From a virus: 48,162 nt of DNA. Below are positions 47,056 through 48,162 of this stretch, piece after piece. The position numbers and the translations under genes are program-made. The stretch spans positions 1 through 48,162 of the IMG/VR virus record IMGVR_UViG_3300032238_000527, one strand, 5' to 3'. Every line of letters starts with the position of its first letter. Within the stretch, counting starts at the first letter, position 1. The notes beneath the pieces are model-generated. The model saw only the letters and a list, made by a program, of their open reading frames with translations. It did not search any database and had not been told where the DNA came from.

Positions 47056-48162
47056 TTATGGTCCGTTGTTGCCAAAGCCGCTGGTCCACCAAGCTGGGAA
47101 TATACCATAGCTTGGGTTAGCACGTTCTATCCACCAAATCCCAAACTGATTATTACCAAATGCGCCTGACTCGTTAACAGCGTAAATAAATCTTTGTGGA
47201 ACAATGCCAGGTGCTGTTAGATTATAGCAACAACTACTGGCTGTATCGCCAGCTGTGCCGCCCCACTCGATGTCGTAGTTATAAAATGTTGCAGACATTT
47301 CGCCAGTGGCCGCTGTAGGAACAAACTCTAATCCTGGATCGCCGCCTACACCCGCTGGGTAAGTGATGTCTAACACTTCTGGATTAACTGTTTCACTAAC
47401 TGTGATAGCAAACTTATTGCCGGTGTCATAGGTAGTGTAGTCAGCTACATAATATTTCCTACCGGCAACTAAACCGCCAAAGACAGTACCTGAGAATACA
47501 ACTGGTTGCCCGATGAAGACTCCATTTCCGCCGCCAAAGCCACCAGGTTCAGCTAATCCGTCAAACTCAATCCAGTTAGGACCTACTACTGTACCTGTAG
47601 ATGCAACCGTGTACGTCCGAACTTCATCTAAGGTAGCTACTGGATTGCTAGCATCATCAGCTATGGCAAAGGTAAAGCTGTCATAGTTGTCAGCAAATGT
47701 TAGTCCACTCCAGTCAACTGTAAATGGTTCAGACGCATTGTGCGGAGTGCCTAACCAATAAATCTCAGCGCCAGCATTTTGTATTGCCTGTACCACTTGA
47801 TAGTAGATACTGTTAGGCTGTGCCCAGTTTTCATCACTTACTGCTACCAATGGAGCGAATGAAGTACCACGTTCCTCAAGAGTTCTGCCATCAACCCAGT
47901 TATTGCCGTCAGTTACACCCCAAGTGACATCACCTTGATTGTCATCATATGCGGCCCAATCTGTAGGTTGTGCTGTGACTAGAAAGTCAATGTAGTCTTC
48001 GCCTTCGCGGAATAGTGCTTCCCATACTAGGTTAACTACCGTATCGTTATTGTAGTCAGTGTTGCCTCTAAACTTAACACGATATTCGCCGTTTACTGAA
48101 TCATCGGTATATAAGAACTGTAAGTCGCCGTCATTGTTGGCAATAAAAATTTGTGGTTCGCC
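47056..48162 (-). CDS. Large acidic virion protein, partial
   Basis: The frame stays open from the window edge, giving at least 368 residues with no start inside the window; the first in-frame start-like codon at 47850 is internal. It contains SIYYQVVQAIQNAGAEIYWLG, shared with the downstream gene, and Asp/Thr-rich beta segments typical of phage structural proteins. Confidence 0.6.
   Translation of the reverse strand, partial: GEPQIFIANNDGDLQFLYTDDSVNGEYRVKFRGNTDYNNDTVVNLVWEALFREGEDYIDFLVTAQPTDWAAYDDNQGDVTWGVTDGNNWVDGRTLEERGTSFAPLVAVSDENWAQPNSIYYQVVQAIQNAGAEIYWLGTPHNASEPFTVDWSGLTFADNYDSFTFAIADDASNPVATLDEVRTYTVASTGTVVGPNWIEFDGLAEPGGFGGGNGVFIGQPVVFSGTVFGGLVAGRKYYVADYTTYDTGNKFAITVSETVNPEVLDITYPAGVGGDPGLEFVPTAATGEMSATFYNYDIEWGGTAGDTASSCCYNLTAPGIVPQRFIYAVNESGAFGNNQFGIWWIERANPSYGIFPAWWTSGFGNNGP

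Noticed and set aside
1-48162. CRISPR arrays, insertion sequences or an integrase
   Set aside because: No regularly spaced repeats, transposase or recombinase motifs were seen.

Overview
The window looks like a stretch of a large T4-like tailed-phage genome. The evidence is a dense, almost entirely leftward gene set with many ATGA and TAATG start/stop overlaps, an array of at least eleven tRNAs, class Ia ribonucleotide reductase plus glutaredoxin, bS21, a MazG-like pyrophosphohydrolase, DnaQ-like and PD-(D/E)XK nucleases, a SleB-type cell-wall hydrolase, a PAAR tip protein, a beta-helix tail-fibre-like protein, other probable virion proteins, and TAAATA boxes like T4 late promoters. No terminase, portal or major capsid gene lies in the window, so the T4-like label rests on accessory gene content. 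A Bug/TctC solute-binding protein and a circularly permuted two-piece tmRNA point to a proteobacterial host, perhaps a freshwater betaproteobacterium. That host call is an inference.

Layout. 1-1570: leftward tRNA array (Phe, Thr, Val, Pro, Ala, Arg, Gln, Asn, Asp, Glu, Ile and an aberrant Tyr-like element) with repeated spacers and unexplained structured segments. 1750-2300: leader region with three tandem consensus sigma70-type promoters. 2297-5003: two 2OG-Fe(II) oxygenases, a PP-loop protein and small unknowns. 5020-6065: AhpD/AhpC peroxidase pair. 6260-9658: an outer-membrane barrel gene, then an operon of flavin hydroxylase, tripartite-transporter binding protein and two-domain extradiol dioxygenase. 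9716-10150: permuted tmRNA with a 56-codon ORF in its internal spacer. 10155-12318: cold-shock protein, Ntn hydrolase and a three-gene rightward island. 12319-21253: curli-like module (CsgF, CsgG with a C-terminal SH3-like domain, two curlin-repeat proteins, FecR-domain protein, small lipoprotein and exported proteins, CHASE2 adenylate cyclase). 21343-30555: capsid-associated candidate, bilin reductase and heme oxygenase, ClpS, Hsp20, DnaK, MazG, exonuclease, bS21, a membrane coiled-coil protein and a probable virion protein. 30575-34636: exported and lipoproteins, SleB hydrolase, IscA/IscU, Hc1-like histone. 34713-38956: PAAR, glutaredoxin, NrdB, NrdA. 39172-48162: tail-fibre-like protein, nuclease, several proteins with an MxxxEF-like N-terminus, nucleotidyltransferase, acyl carrier protein with a putative metal-dependent hydrolase, and probable virion proteins running off the right edge.

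Taken together the accessory genes suggest a phage that supports host metabolism and stress tolerance (dNTP supply, Fe-S assembly, heme breakdown to bilin, peroxide removal, chaperones, ribosome rescue) and remodels the host envelope (curli-type secretion, outer-membrane barrel, lipoproteins). The least expected items are the ORF inside the permuted tmRNA, the complete curli-like cassette with its own cyclase, and the hydroxylase / binding protein / ring-cleavage dioxygenase operon. All functions are inferred from sequence motifs read by eye; no database search was run.
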